Part shown: positions 18,338-27,111 of the stretch, in pieces
How the letters are laid out: every line of letters starts with the position of its first letter
Position numbering within the stretch: the first letter of the stretch is position 1
Program-made: the position numbers and the translations under genes
Source: Coleofasciculus sp. FACHB-1120
GTDB lineage: Bacteria > Cyanobacteriota > Cyanobacteriia > Cyanobacteriales > FACHB-T130
Length of the DNA: 64,000 nt
NCBI RefSeq assembly: GCF_014698845.1
Contig: NZ_JACJTV010000013.1
Coordinates: 1 to 64,000 of the forward strand
Direction: 5' to 3'
The notes under the pieces: model-generated
Databases searched by the model: none
What the model was told of the DNA's origin: nothing
What the model saw: only the letters and a program-made list of their open reading frames with translations

Positions 18338-18800
18338 TCTTTAATAACCTCGAATTAGACTTGTTTGGAATGTCTGTAGTGAACGATACGAAACTTGTTT
18401 CCGATAAGTCGCCTTTCCAAAGAACGAGGTTGATTTAGTTAAAATTCTCACTAAAGAGTGAGATGGGTATTTGAGGGAATTACAATCTACTGGAAAATTA
18501 AAGAAAACGAACTTATAAAATTACCCCAATTGCTAACCCGACGATTCTCCCAATTGAAGCGATCGCGACAACTGACAACTGTGCCAATCGTCCCGTTGCG
18601 ACTGGGTGGAGGTTGTTATTCGCGCATCCTACTCCAGTAGCAGCCAGACTCCCTACACCACTAATGTGGTTCCTCGCTTACCTGCATCGCCCCTGCTTTA
18701 AAGCCCGCAATTCGGTATTATGTACCTGTTTATCTGGGATTTTTGGTATCTTCCCGCTCAAACTTAGAACTCACAGGAATCAGCACTGAAATTGGTACAG
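18338..18800. other. intergenic region between divergent genes
   Basis: Promoter space for the Asn-rich protein (left) and nnr (right). A perfect small hairpin CTCACTAAAGAGTGAG lies near 18448-18463. No open frame with family similarity was found. Confidence 0.45.
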
Positions 18801-20396
18801 ATGCAACAGAGGCAGGAAAAGATTCAGCAAATGGTGGTGACTGCCCAGCAGATGCGCGAGATTGAAGGGCGCGTATTTGCGGCTGGAATGCCAGTGGCGG
18901 CTTTGATGGAAAAGGTGGGGGGTCTGATTGCTAGTCGAGTTCAAGCGCTTTATCCTTGTTTACCCCCCTCATTCCCCTCATTGACGGGAAGAGGTAAGAA
19001 TGTACTGCGTGTAGGCGTTTTGGTGGGGCCGGGTCACAATGGGGGCGATGGGTTGGTGGTCGCCCGTGAGTTGCATTTTCAGGGTTATGAAGTTGTTGTC
19101 TATCGTCCGATTGCCAAGTTGAAAGAATTAACTTCGCAACACGCCCAGTATGTTGAGAGTCTGGGAATTCCCTGTGTTGAGCAGATTGAGCCGTTGCAAG
19201 GGTGCGATCTAATTATTGATGGTTTATTTGGGTTTGGGCTGGAAAGAGCGATCGCAGAACCCATATTTTCTGCGATTCATCAACTAAATCAGTGGTCTAA
19301 GCCCGTCATTAGTATCGATTTGCCTTCTGGTTTGCACACCGATACTGGGGAAGTTCTGGGAACGGCGGTTCGTGCAACTCACACGTTTTGCTTAGGCTTG
19401 TGGAAATTGGCGTTTCTGCAAGATCGAGCCTTAGAATCTGTCGGAAAAGCGGAACTGATTGATTTTGATATCCCGGTGGCGGATATCTCGGCGGTACTGG
19501 GTGAGACGCCCAATATTCAGCAGGTGACATCAGCAGTTGCGATCGCGCATCTTCCCATTCCTCGCCCCGCAGTAACTCACAAGTACAAACAAGGACATTT
19601 GCTGTTGATTTGCGGTTCTCGCAAGTATGCGGGAGGGGCAATTTTATCCGGTTTGGGAGCCAGATCCAGTGGCGTCGGGATGCTCTCAATTGCAGTGCCA
19701 GAATCGCTGAAACCTTTGCTGGTAGCTCAGTTGCCGGAAGCACTGATTATCGGTTGTCCAGAAACGGAGACAGGTGCGATCGCATCTTTGCCAGAAGAAA
19801 TTGATTTGAGTTCGTATAATGCGATCGCTTGTGGTCCCGGTTTGACAAAAGATGCCACGTCAGTCGTGGAAAAAGTATTAGAAAGCGATTTGCCGATTGT
19901 TTTAGACGCTGATGGCTTGAATATCCTCGCCCAATTAAACCCGATACCGACTCTCTCTAAACGACAAGCACCTACTGTTCTCACCCCTCATACAGGTGAG
20001 TTTAAGCGTTTGTTTCCAGATGCACCCGATACCACGAAAGATCGGGTAAGTGCAGTTCGGGAAGCAGCCCAGCAAAGTGGGGCAGTGGTACTCCTGAAGG
20101 GGGCAAGGACTGCGATCTGCCATCCTGGTGGCTCAGTATGGATTGTTCCCGAAAGCACTCCCGCTTTAGCCCGTGGCGGTAGTGGAGATGTGCTAACGGG
20201 GCTAATGGGTGGATTGGTCGCAACGGCATCTCAGCAAGAGTTACCCATCGCAGAGATGGTGCAAAGTGCGGCTTGGTGGCACGCTCAAGCCGGAATTTTG
20301 GCAGCCGAGGAGCGGACTGAGTTAGGAGTTGATGCGTATACTTTGACACAGTATTTGATGGCAGTCGTGCGATCGCATAGTAGATCGTCCCGTTGA
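18801..20396 (+). CDS. nnr: bifunctional NAD(P)H-hydrate epimerase/dehydratase
   Basis: About 531 residues. It repairs hydrated NAD(P)H. The N-terminal epimerase domain (YjeF_N, about 1-225) has VGPGHNGGDGLVVARELHF and SIDLPSGLHTDTGE. The C-terminal ADP-dependent dehydratase (ribokinase-like, about 230-525) has KYKQGHLLLICGSRKYAGGA, ACGPGLTKD and VLDADGLN. It then has VLTPHTGEFKRLF and ARGGSGDVLTGLMGG. The start is uncertain: TTG 18792, ATG 18801 or ATG 18831 (MVVTAQQMREIEGR, closest to homologues). gntK follows 46 bases downstream on the same strand. Confidence 0.93.
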   Translation: MQQRQEKIQQMVVTAQQMREIEGRVFAAGMPVAALMEKVGGLIASRVQALYPCLPPSFPSLTGRGKNVLRVGVLVGPGHNGGDGLVVARELHFQGYEVVVYRPIAKLKELTSQHAQYVESLGIPCVEQIEPLQGCDLIIDGLFGFGLERAIAEPIFSAIHQLNQWSKPVISIDLPSGLHTDTGEVLGTAVRATHTFCLGLWKLAFLQDRALESVGKAELIDFDIPVADISAVLGETPNIQQVTSAVAIAHLPIPRPAVTHKYKQGHLLLICGSRKYAGGAILSGLGARSSGVGMLSIAVPESLKPLLVAQLPEALIIGCPETETGAIASLPEEIDLSSYNAIACGPGLTKDATSVVEKVLESDLPIVLDADGLNILAQLNPIPTLSKRQAPTVLTPHTGEFKRLFPDAPDTTKDRVSAVREAAQQSGAVVLLKGARTAICHPGGSVWIVPESTPALARGGSGDVLTGLMGGLVATASQQELPIAEMVQSAAWWHAQAGILAAEERTELGVDAYTLTQYLMAVVRSHSRSSR

Positions 20397-20442
20397 GCGC
20401 GATCGCACTGTAAAATCCCTGAATCCGGCTGATTGAGGAAAG

Positions 20443-20928
20443 ATGATTATTCTCGTCATGGGCGTATCTGGTAGCGGCAAATCTACCGTCGCCCAGCTAC
20501 TCGCACAAGAACTAAACTGGAATTTTAGCGACGCCGACTGCTTCCACACAAGCTCTAATATTGAAAAGATGAGCCGTGGCATTCCCCTCACCGATGCCGA
20601 CCGAATGCCGTGGTTGCAAGCCATGCAACACGCCATCGACCAATGGCTACAGGAAGGCAAGAATCAGGTACTAGCGTGTTCTGCCTTAAAAGAATCCTAT
20701 CGTCAGATGCTGTGGCGAGATCCCCAACAGATGCGACTCGTTTATCTCAAAGGGAGTTTCGAGGCGATCGCGCAGCGGCTGGAAGAACGCCAAAGCCACT
20801 TTATGACCAAAACGCTGCTGCAAAGCCAGTTTGACACCCTTGAAGAACCACAGAATGCCCTTTGGGTAGACATTTCCGAGCCGCTAGACGTAATTGTGCA
20901 GCAGATTTGCAGGCGTCTAGAAATCTAA
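20443..20928 (+). CDS. gntK: gluconokinase
   Basis: 161 residues, the normal size for a GntK-type kinase. It phosphorylates gluconate to 6-phosphogluconate. The P-loop is VMGVSGSGKSTVAQLLAQ at the N-terminus. FSDADCFHTSSNIEKMSRGI, PLTDADRMPWL and CSALKESYRQ are family motifs, and HFMTKTLLQSQFDTLE is the lid segment. It probably shares a transcript with nnr. No gluconate transporter is nearby. Confidence 0.92.
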   Translation: MIILVMGVSGSGKSTVAQLLAQELNWNFSDADCFHTSSNIEKMSRGIPLTDADRMPWLQAMQHAIDQWLQEGKNQVLACSALKESYRQMLWRDPQQMRLVYLKGSFEAIAQRLEERQSHFMTKTLLQSQFDTLEEPQNALWVDISEPLDVIVQQICRRLEI

Positions 20929-20979
20929 AACGAGCGATCGCATCTTATTCCAAATCCACTGGTTCGCTACAGGCAATCC

Positions 20980-21621
20980 CTAAAATCTTAAACCCACACC
21001 ACCCTGCACTGAAACAGCGGTACCACCACCATCCCGGTAGGCGTCAAAAGCAATAATTGCATTGCCAAAAAGAACAGCATTGCTGTTGGGAACGACGTAA
21101 TCAATCCCCGGTTGAATTGCAAAACTGGTTTTATCCCCTACCGGCGAAGGCGTCCGATTCCCGCTGCCAAAAGCAACGCCTGCACCCACATAGACATCTG
21201 TCTGCCAGTTGAGGGGGATATCATAGGAAATCGTTGGCACAACTGCTGGACTCGCCCCAATTAGCGCTTGTGCCCTTAAGGAAAGGGGAGCTTGCAGGAG
21301 TTTGTAGCGTACAGCAACCACCCCACCGATTTGGCGACCTTCTCCAAAATCATTATCATTAATCCCCACCGTAGCACCAACCCCCACATAGCTGCCGTAT
21401 GCTGCCTGAGCCGATGCTGGCTGACAAAAAGCAAACCCTATCTTACCGGAAGCCGAATCGGTTACGGGAAGCAAAAAGTAGAACGCAAAAAATAAAAAGT
21501 AAAAAAGGCTTTTTTTTACCTTTTTCCTGTCACCTTCTAGGGCGGCTCCTTCTTGCAGAAATAAACCCTTGAAACGCTCCATTTCCCCACTCCTCAGCGC
21601 CCATGAAGCAAAATGCTCCAT
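20980..21621 (-). CDS. small outer-membrane beta-barrel-like protein
   Basis: 213 residues. A signal-like N-terminus leads to an AXA site (PASAQA, about residue 70). About 140 residues of alternating strands follow: GSYVGVGATVGI, IGGVVAVRYKLL, TDVYVGAGVAF, NAVLFGNAIIAFDAY. The protein ends in VGLRF, a C-terminal Phe typical of outer-membrane barrels. An eight-stranded pore or adhesin-like barrel is likely, and function is unknown. The hydrophobic part of the leader (KKSLFYFLFFAFYFLLPVT) is encoded by a T-rich TTTTTAC/TTTTTGC dispersed repeat (about 21470-21530). The leader is also unusually long. The true start may be Met14 (21582). Confidence 0.68.
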   Translation of the reverse strand: MEHFASWALRSGEMERFKGLFLQEGAALEGDRKKVKKSLFYFLFFAFYFLLPVTDSASGKIGFAFCQPASAQAAYGSYVGVGATVGINDNDFGEGRQIGGVVAVRYKLLQAPLSLRAQALIGASPAVVPTISYDIPLNWQTDVYVGAGVAFGSGNRTPSPVGDKTSFAIQPGIDYVVPNSNAVLFGNAIIAFDAYRDGGGTAVSVQGGVGLRF

Positions 21622-21688
21622 GTTTGTGTCGATTGTATTCTAATTTATCCTGAATTTCCTCAGTACCAAATTATTCATAGCCAGAGAT

Positions 21689-21735
21689 AATAAACCCCGT
21701 CCCAAGCCTTCTCGGAACGGGGTTTATTTTTTTAA
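21689..21735 (-). terminator. hairpin terminator after the fasciclin gene
   Basis: Perfect 12-base arms AATAAACCCCGT (21689-21700) and ACGGGGTTTATT (21717-21728), flanked by T on the plus side and A/T on the other. It sits between two minus-strand genes and best serves the fasciclin gene. The T run on the plus strand would also allow bidirectional use. Confidence 0.75.
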
Positions 21736-21770
21736 ACGCTAGCGTTACAAACGATGACTCTGTTTCACAC

Positions 21771-22541
21771 TTACTTAGTCGGCATCGGTGGCATAATCAC
21801 CTTGTCAATTACATGAATGACGCCATTGGTGGCTTCGATGTTAGCCTGAGAGACCTTGGCGTTCCCCACCATCACGCCATCGTTTCCAACCTTAACGGTA
21901 ACTGGGCTGCCTTCAACTGTCGTCACTTCTCCAGACTTCAACTGGGAAGAACTCACTTTGCCGGGAATGACGTGGTAGGTCAAAATCTGAACCAACATCG
22001 CTTTATTTTCTGGTTTCAGCAACTTTTCGACAGTGCCTGCGGGTAAAGCTGCAAATGCTGCATCAGTCGGTGCAAAAACCGTGAAAGGCCCTTGTTGTTC
22101 GAGGGTTTCCGTCAAACCTGCGGCTTCCAAAGCAGCAGTCAGAATTTTGAATGAACCATTTTGGGCAGCAAGCGCAACCAAATTGCTACTTGAGGGCATC
22201 GTCCCTTGTGTAGCAGCTGGGTCAGGACCTTCACCAGGGGCTGGCATCATCCCTTCTGTGGCAGGGGGCTGAGTGCTGTTGCTGGGGGATTGCATCATCC
22301 GGTCGGTAGAAGATGGCTTCGGCTGAGCGCCTTGACTAGGTGTAGGGGTTACGGTTCTTGGGGTTGACTGAGCGCTGCCACCGCGATTGTAGGGTGGCTT
22401 GCTGAAAACGTCTGACTGAAGAATTTCAGGGTTGGGATTCACCTGGGCACCAGCTGGCAGACCTATGAAGGCACTAGCACCGATAACTCCCATCAGGCTA
22501 GCCAACTGTTTAATCAAACTGTTGCGTTTTTGATTGGTCAT
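21771..22541 (-). CDS. exported fasciclin-domain protein
   Basis: 256 residues from ATG 22541 (MTNQKRNSLIKQLASL). An upstream ATG at 22583 in frame is less likely because it puts 14 polar residues before the signal peptide. The signal core is MGVIGASAFIGLPAGAQ. A Pro/Ser/Gln-rich linker (about 35-120) leads to a single FAS1 domain (about 125-256). FAS1 motifs are TLEQQGPFTVFAPTDAAFAA, VQILTYHVIPGKV and ATNGVIHVIDKVIMPP. FAS1 proteins mediate adhesion, so this one is probably on the cell surface or in the sheath. It has its own terminator. Confidence 0.9.
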   Translation of the reverse strand: MTNQKRNSLIKQLASLMGVIGASAFIGLPAGAQVNPNPEILQSDVFSKPPYNRGGSAQSTPRTVTPTPSQGAQPKPSSTDRMMQSPSNSTQPPATEGMMPAPGEGPDPAATQGTMPSSSNLVALAAQNGSFKILTAALEAAGLTETLEQQGPFTVFAPTDAAFAALPAGTVEKLLKPENKAMLVQILTYHVIPGKVSSSQLKSGEVTTVEGSPVTVKVGNDGVMVGNAKVSQANIEATNGVIHVIDKVIMPPMPTK

Positions 22542-22583
22542 TGCTAAGGGTTTCCCTAAAAACTGAGACTTGATTAACTTCAC

Positions 22584-23238
22584 ATTTTGTTACATTTGTT
22601 TACCTCTGTCTAAAGTGTGAGTTCCTCTGATAATCGACAGAGAAACTGGGACACTACAGGGGATTGAACAATCCAAACAGGGGAAAAAGCGCAACTTATT
22701 AATTAAGGATGTCAGCAGCTTTCTTCGTGGCGATCCTGATTAAGACCTAGCAGTGGCAAGGCGGCTGGTATGCTCTTCAGGCGAAAAGGAGAATTTTGGA
22801 GAATTTTGTGTGATCGCTCACGCCTACGTTCGCCTAAGCTCATCTAGGCAGAAACCATTTCTATTTCGTAGCGATTTCGGCTTTTCTCCTTCCTGCCTAC
22901 TTTCTGTTAGGGGAGTAAAAAGTTCACACGCCTGATTAAATAGAGCTTTTTCTCCGCTTTGCTGAGGCTAGCACCACCTTCTCCACTGGGCGAGTTGAGT
23001 CATAATTGCCGTTTCTAGCTTCAACCGCCCTCAGTCAGCCAAAATTTATTGCAATCCGGCTAATTAACTGGAGATACTACTTCTTTATATATAAACAAAC
23101 CTAAGCAATGCCTTCAGTATCTATGCCTTTTGGTTATACCCTCTGATAGAGGTGGACAATTAAGCCAGCTTGTTATTCTAATAACAACGAAAAGATAACA
23201 ACATCAACAAAAAACATTAATAAGAACGGAGAAAAAAA
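22584..23238. other. intergenic region, no gene seen
   Basis: About 650 bases between divergent genes. The right end carries the ribosome site ACGGAG of the 89-residue membrane protein. Upstream of it is an A-rich leader (23170-23235). I saw no RNA gene or supported frame. A plus-strand frame at 22753-22935 has no recognisable features. Confidence 0.4.
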
Positions 23239-23508
23239 ATGGGAATTATTGCTTGGATTGTTTTAGGTCTGATTGCGGGTGCGATTGCTAAAGCCATTTA
23301 TCCCGGTCATCAAGGCGGCGGTATTCTCGCCACAATGGTATTAGGTATTTTAGGTGCCCTGGTTGGTGGATATTTAGGACAAGTTTTGCTGGGGTCATCG
23401 GGAGGCGCAGCTTACGGTGCGTTGACAGTACCGAGTATTGCTTTTGCTGTTCTGGGCGCAATGGTTCTACTATTCCTGTGGGGCTTGTTAACTCGGCAGA
23501 GAGCTTAA
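23239..23508 (+). CDS. GlsB/YeaQ/YmgE family stress-response membrane protein
   Basis: 89 residues with three membrane helices rich in Gly/Ala. MGIIAWIVLGLIAGAIAKAI opens the first, GILGALVGGYLG the second and FAVLGAMVLLFLWG the third. This is the transglycosylase-associated (GlsB/YeaQ/YmgE) family of small inner-membrane proteins induced by stress in other bacteria. The start is fixed by an ACGGAG site nine bases upstream. A hairpin terminator follows. Confidence 0.92.
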   Translation: MGIIAWIVLGLIAGAIAKAIYPGHQGGGILATMVLGILGALVGGYLGQVLLGSSGGAAYGALTVPSIAFAVLGAMVLLFLWGLLTRQRA

Positions 23509-23548
23509 TTAAGGGTTCATTTTATTACCATCTAGCATTTAGAAAGCA

Positions 23549-23574
23549 CCCCCAGCTTAGGCTGGGGTATTTTC
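23549..23574 (+). terminator. intrinsic terminator of the GlsB-type gene
   Basis: CCCCAGC (23550-23556) and GCTGGGG (23561-23567) form a GC-rich stem with a 4-base loop, followed by TATTTTC. It lies about 40 bases after the stop. Confidence 0.85.
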
Positions 23575-23862
23575 ATTGGGTCTATTTTGTGTTACAGCAG
23601 TCGTTAGTGGACTGTGTTTAATAGATCCAATTTACTCATTTTTTATTAAAAAAAATAAAGCCATTCAAGTCAAATTTTTAACTTGAATAAAGTTGTAATT
23701 TTTCAAATTGTATTTTTTAGTAGCAAAAGTAAGCAATTTAATAAGTACAACTGCTAAAAAAAGATAATTTTGCTTTTAGTTTCACCGATATAAATAATAA
23801 CAACATTAGCAGGCTAAAAGCGTTAAATTAACAGTGTTACTTAAAAATAGAAGGAGATGAAA

Positions 23863-24663
23863 ATGCTGGATTTATACCAATTTGAGCTATCTCACTACTC
23901 TGAAAAAGTGCGACTGCTGCTGGATTATAAAGGTCTGCCCTACCGCAAAATTGAGGTGACGCCAGGAGTGGGACAGGTAGAATTGTTCAGGATGTCTGGT
24001 CAACGACAGGTACCTGTCCTGAAGGATGGCAATAGGGTAATTGCTGATTCGACAGCGATCGCTAAGTACCTCGACAAGCAATATCCCGACCGACCTCTGA
24101 TTCCAGTTGACCCGAAACAAAAGGGACTGTGCTTACTCATCGAAGCCTGGGCAGATGAATCTATTGGTTTTAAAAGTCGTAAGGTGTTATTTGGGGCACT
24201 CAGCCAAAACCAGAACTTCCGCACCTCGATTTTACCCAGCAACACGCCAGATGCTCTCAAGACTCTCGTGGGGGCAGTGCCTGGTGAAGTGCTGAATCTC
24301 CTGGGTCTTGGCGTCGGATACGGCCCCGATGCCGTACAATCGGCGACAGAGGATCTTCAGCAAGACCTAGAAAGCCTATCCCTGCTACTACTGGAAAGCC
24401 CTTACTTAGTGGGTGACTATCCAACCTTGGCAGATTTTGCTGTCGCTGGGCTGAGTATGCTGATTAAATTCCCCTCTGGACCCTATCTTGATCTGCCCGA
24501 AACCCTTAGAGGCAAAGGAATCCCTGGTTTGGCTGACCGTAGCGCCTACGAGACATTTTTCAACTGGCGCGATCGCCTTTATGCGGATTATCGCAAACCC
24601 CTGAGTGCCAACACAACCGCTGGAGCCACTGGCTCAACGCCGACATCGATTGAGATAGATTAA
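23863..24663 (+). CDS. glutathione S-transferase family protein
   Basis: 266 residues. The N-terminal thioredoxin-like fold (1-80) has YQFELSHYSEKVRLLLDYKG and QRQVPVLKDGNRVIADSTAI (glutathione gamma-glutamyl contact), then KYLDKQYPDRPL. The C-terminal helical domain (about 90-230) has YLVGDYPTLADFAVAGLSML. Conjugation, reductase or isomerase function cannot be told apart. AAGGAG six bases before ATG 23863 decides that start over ATG 23857. The 350-base AT-rich region upstream shows no gene. Confidence 0.88.
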   Translation: MLDLYQFELSHYSEKVRLLLDYKGLPYRKIEVTPGVGQVELFRMSGQRQVPVLKDGNRVIADSTAIAKYLDKQYPDRPLIPVDPKQKGLCLLIEAWADESIGFKSRKVLFGALSQNQNFRTSILPSNTPDALKTLVGAVPGEVLNLLGLGVGYGPDAVQSATEDLQQDLESLSLLLLESPYLVGDYPTLADFAVAGLSMLIKFPSGPYLDLPETLRGKGIPGLADRSAYETFFNWRDRLYADYRKPLSANTTAGATGSTPTSIEID

Positions 24664-24678
24664 GCAATTCATTTTAGA

Positions 24679-24718
24679 TTTTAGATTTTGGATTGGCTTA
24701 GAAATCCAAAATCTAAAA
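24679..24718. repeat. dispersed inverted repeat TTTTAGATTTTGGATT
   Basis: Perfect 16-base arms at 24679-24694 and 24703-24718 around an 8-base loop. It follows the GST gene and could also end its transcription. A variant of one arm lies inside the phosphate permease gene at 52441-52466. Confidence 0.85.
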
Positions 24719-24809
24719 TTGAACGAATAGCTAGGTTTCGAGAATTAGGGTAAACTTTGGATGCCTAAGTGTCCTGAAGCGACACAGCTAAAAGACTCCA
24801 GAAGCAATT

Positions 24810-26549
24810 ATGGAAATGCCATTAGGGTCGGTGATTCAAGGCTCCCTCAGTCAGGGGCTAGAAGTAAGACTACATCCCGATATTTCTGTTGAAGATATGC
24901 GGGTTGGCAAATTTCTGGTAGTCAAAGGTGCCCGTTCAGACTTCTTCTGTATGCTCACCGACGTTTCGCTGGGCACCTCCAGCCAGCGAATTGTCGCCAA
25001 TCCTCCCAGTCCTGAGGACACTTTTTTGCAAGCGGTTCTAGCAGGGAGTGGCACCTATGGCACCATCAATCTGACGCCGATGTTAATGCTGACACGAGAA
25101 GCAACGAAGTCAGTAGGCGCTTATGTGGTGGGTGCCGAAAATCCCAACTCCAACGGCAAATCCAACGGTGGAACTCTCGGATCATTTCAACTACAAAGTA
25201 GCGCTGATACTGAGATGGAGTTGATGCCCGTTAAGACAATTCCCAGTCACTTCAGCCAAGTTTATGATGCGACGGAACGTGATTTCCGCGCCGTCTTTGG
25301 CTGGGAAGATGACCCCACTCGGTGCAACTTCGCCATCGGTCAACCCTTAGATATGGATGTGCCCGTATGTCTAGATTTACACCGATTCGTGGAACGCAGC
25401 AACGGGGTCTTCGGGAAATCCGGCACTGGCAAATCCTTTCTCACCCGCCTACTCTTATCTGGCATCATCCGCAGGCAGGCAGCGGTCAATTTAATTTTTG
25501 ATATGCACTCGGAATATGGCTGGGAAGCCGTCCGCGAAGGCAAACACTTCAGCACCGTCAAAGGCTTGCGGCAGCTATTCCCAGGACAGGTGCAAATTTA
25601 CACCCTCGACCCCCAATCTACCAAGCGGCGGGGGGTACGGGACTCTCAGGAACTTTACCTCAGCTACGACCAAATTGAAGTCCAAGACATCATGCTGGTG
25701 CGGAATGAGTTAGGTCTTTCCGAAGCGGCTTTGGACAATGCCAATATTCTGCACGCCGAGTTTGGCAACTCCTGGATTATCCAACTGTTGAATATGACCA
25801 ACGAGGAAATCCAGATGTTCTGCGAGGAGAAGAAGGGTCATAAGGGTTCAATTATGGCGTTGCAGCGCAAACTCATGCGCCTGGAAAATCTCAAATATCT
25901 GCGAACTACCTGTCCCCACAACTACGTCAATCAAATTTTGCAATGCCTCGATGCGGGTCAGCACGTGGTGATTGAGTTTGGTTCTCAGTCAGATATGCTC
26001 TCCTATATGCTGGTGACGAATATGATCACCCGCCGCATTCACAAAGCTTATGTGAGCAAGTCTGAATTGTTTTTGCAGACCAAAAACCCGATCGATCGTC
26101 CTCAGCAGCTAGTCATTACTATAGAAGAAGCCCACCGCTTCCTTGACTCCGCCATCGTGCAAAGTACCATTTTTGGTACGATTGCCCGCGAGATGCGAAA
26201 ATACTTTGTCACCCTTCTGGTGGTAGATCAGCGTCCCTCTGGAATTGATAATGAGGTGATGTCCCAGATTGGAACCCGCATCACTGCTTTGCTAAACGAT
26301 GACAAAGACATCGACGCCATTTTTACTGGCGTCTCTGGCGGAATGAGTCTGCGTTCCGTTCTGGCAAAGCTGGATTCCAAGCAACAAGCTTTAATTTTGG
26401 GTCACGCGGTTCCGATGCCCGTGGTGGTGCGGACTCGTCCTTACGATGAAACGTTTTACAGAGAAATTGGCGATACTTGCTGGGAAGAGATGCCAGACGA
26501 CGAAGTGTTCGCTGCGGCTGAAGCGGCTAAAGCTGATATTGGGTTTTAA
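24810..26549 (+). CDS. HerA-like ATPase (DUF87 family)
   Basis: 579 residues. An N-terminal HAS-barrel-like region (about 1-120) precedes a RecA-type motor of the HerA/VirB4/FtsK clan. Walker A is FGKSGTGKSFLTRLL (about 200-214) and Walker B is LVITIEEAHRF (about 436-446), followed by GTIAREMRKYFVTLLVVDQR, the arginine-bearing segment. HerA proteins translocate DNA. In archaea they work with the nuclease NurA, but no nuclease gene is adjacent here. Stand-alone homologues of this length are widespread in cyanobacteria, with role unknown. Confidence 0.88.
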   Translation: MEMPLGSVIQGSLSQGLEVRLHPDISVEDMRVGKFLVVKGARSDFFCMLTDVSLGTSSQRIVANPPSPEDTFLQAVLAGSGTYGTINLTPMLMLTREATKSVGAYVVGAENPNSNGKSNGGTLGSFQLQSSADTEMELMPVKTIPSHFSQVYDATERDFRAVFGWEDDPTRCNFAIGQPLDMDVPVCLDLHRFVERSNGVFGKSGTGKSFLTRLLLSGIIRRQAAVNLIFDMHSEYGWEAVREGKHFSTVKGLRQLFPGQVQIYTLDPQSTKRRGVRDSQELYLSYDQIEVQDIMLVRNELGLSEAALDNANILHAEFGNSWIIQLLNMTNEEIQMFCEEKKGHKGSIMALQRKLMRLENLKYLRTTCPHNYVNQILQCLDAGQHVVIEFGSQSDMLSYMLVTNMITRRIHKAYVSKSELFLQTKNPIDRPQQLVITIEEAHRFLDSAIVQSTIFGTIAREMRKYFVTLLVVDQRPSGIDNEVMSQIGTRITALLNDDKDIDAIFTGVSGGMSLRSVLAKLDSKQQALILGHAVPMPVVVRTRPYDETFYREIGDTCWEEMPDDEVFAAAEAAKADIGF

Positions 26550-26599
26550 TCCGTAGTCAATAATCCGTAGTCAATAATCCAATGACTATTGACTACGGA
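26549..26599. repeat. 14-base tandem repeat plus inverted copy
   Basis: AATCCGTAGTCAAT occurs twice in tandem (26549-26562 and 26563-26576). An inverted copy then follows (TATTGACTACGGA, 26587-26599). The hairpin lies directly after the HerA-like gene, whose stop codon borders the first copy. Confidence 0.85.
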
Positions 26600-27111
26600 C
26601 TTCTAGATAAAAATTGTTCGGTTATCCCACAACGGCTAGAGTACCCATTGAAGGGTTTTCCGTGGATGATTATATATATAGGGCACAGATAGGACGCTTT
26701 TAGCTAATGATTTTCCGGGTGGCATTTAAGGGTTAACAGGAATTTGCCAGAGCAGCAAGTTTAACCCTATCGGATGAACCTTTCAACCTGGAGCGTCGTC
26801 TATCATTAGTGATACGATAGAAATGTAAAGCAAACTCATACCGACTTTGACTTTTTAGCCTTCGTTACCTATCAGGAGTGGCTAAATGGGGGTCGATACC
26901 AGCTCTTTGAGGCATCCCCAGCCGAAATCTTGACGATCCGCTTTTCGTGTGTTAGGTTTGCCTATTCAACTGGGTAGGCTATCTTTACAACTTTTGCAGG
27001 ATGTTTCTCACTAATTGACCTAGCTACTCTCATTGTAAGAGCTGGCAATCTCCCGCTAAGGTCAATCCCTGCTACAGAATTGTTGCTTGTTTACGGAGTC
27101 ACCACTCACTC
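26600..27111. other. long upstream region of the sigma-factor gene
   Basis: About 510 bases without a supported frame. It probably holds the sigma-gene promoter and a long leader. CTAAATGGGGGTCGAT (near 26882) and the TAGGTTTGCCTATTC / GGGTAGGCTATC region (26952-26983) could fold. I recognised no named RNA motif. Confidence 0.4.

Noticed and set aside
22753-22935. 60-codon frame in the gap before the GlsB-type gene
   Set aside because: No ribosome site, no hydrophobic or conserved segment, and composition like the non-coding surroundings.
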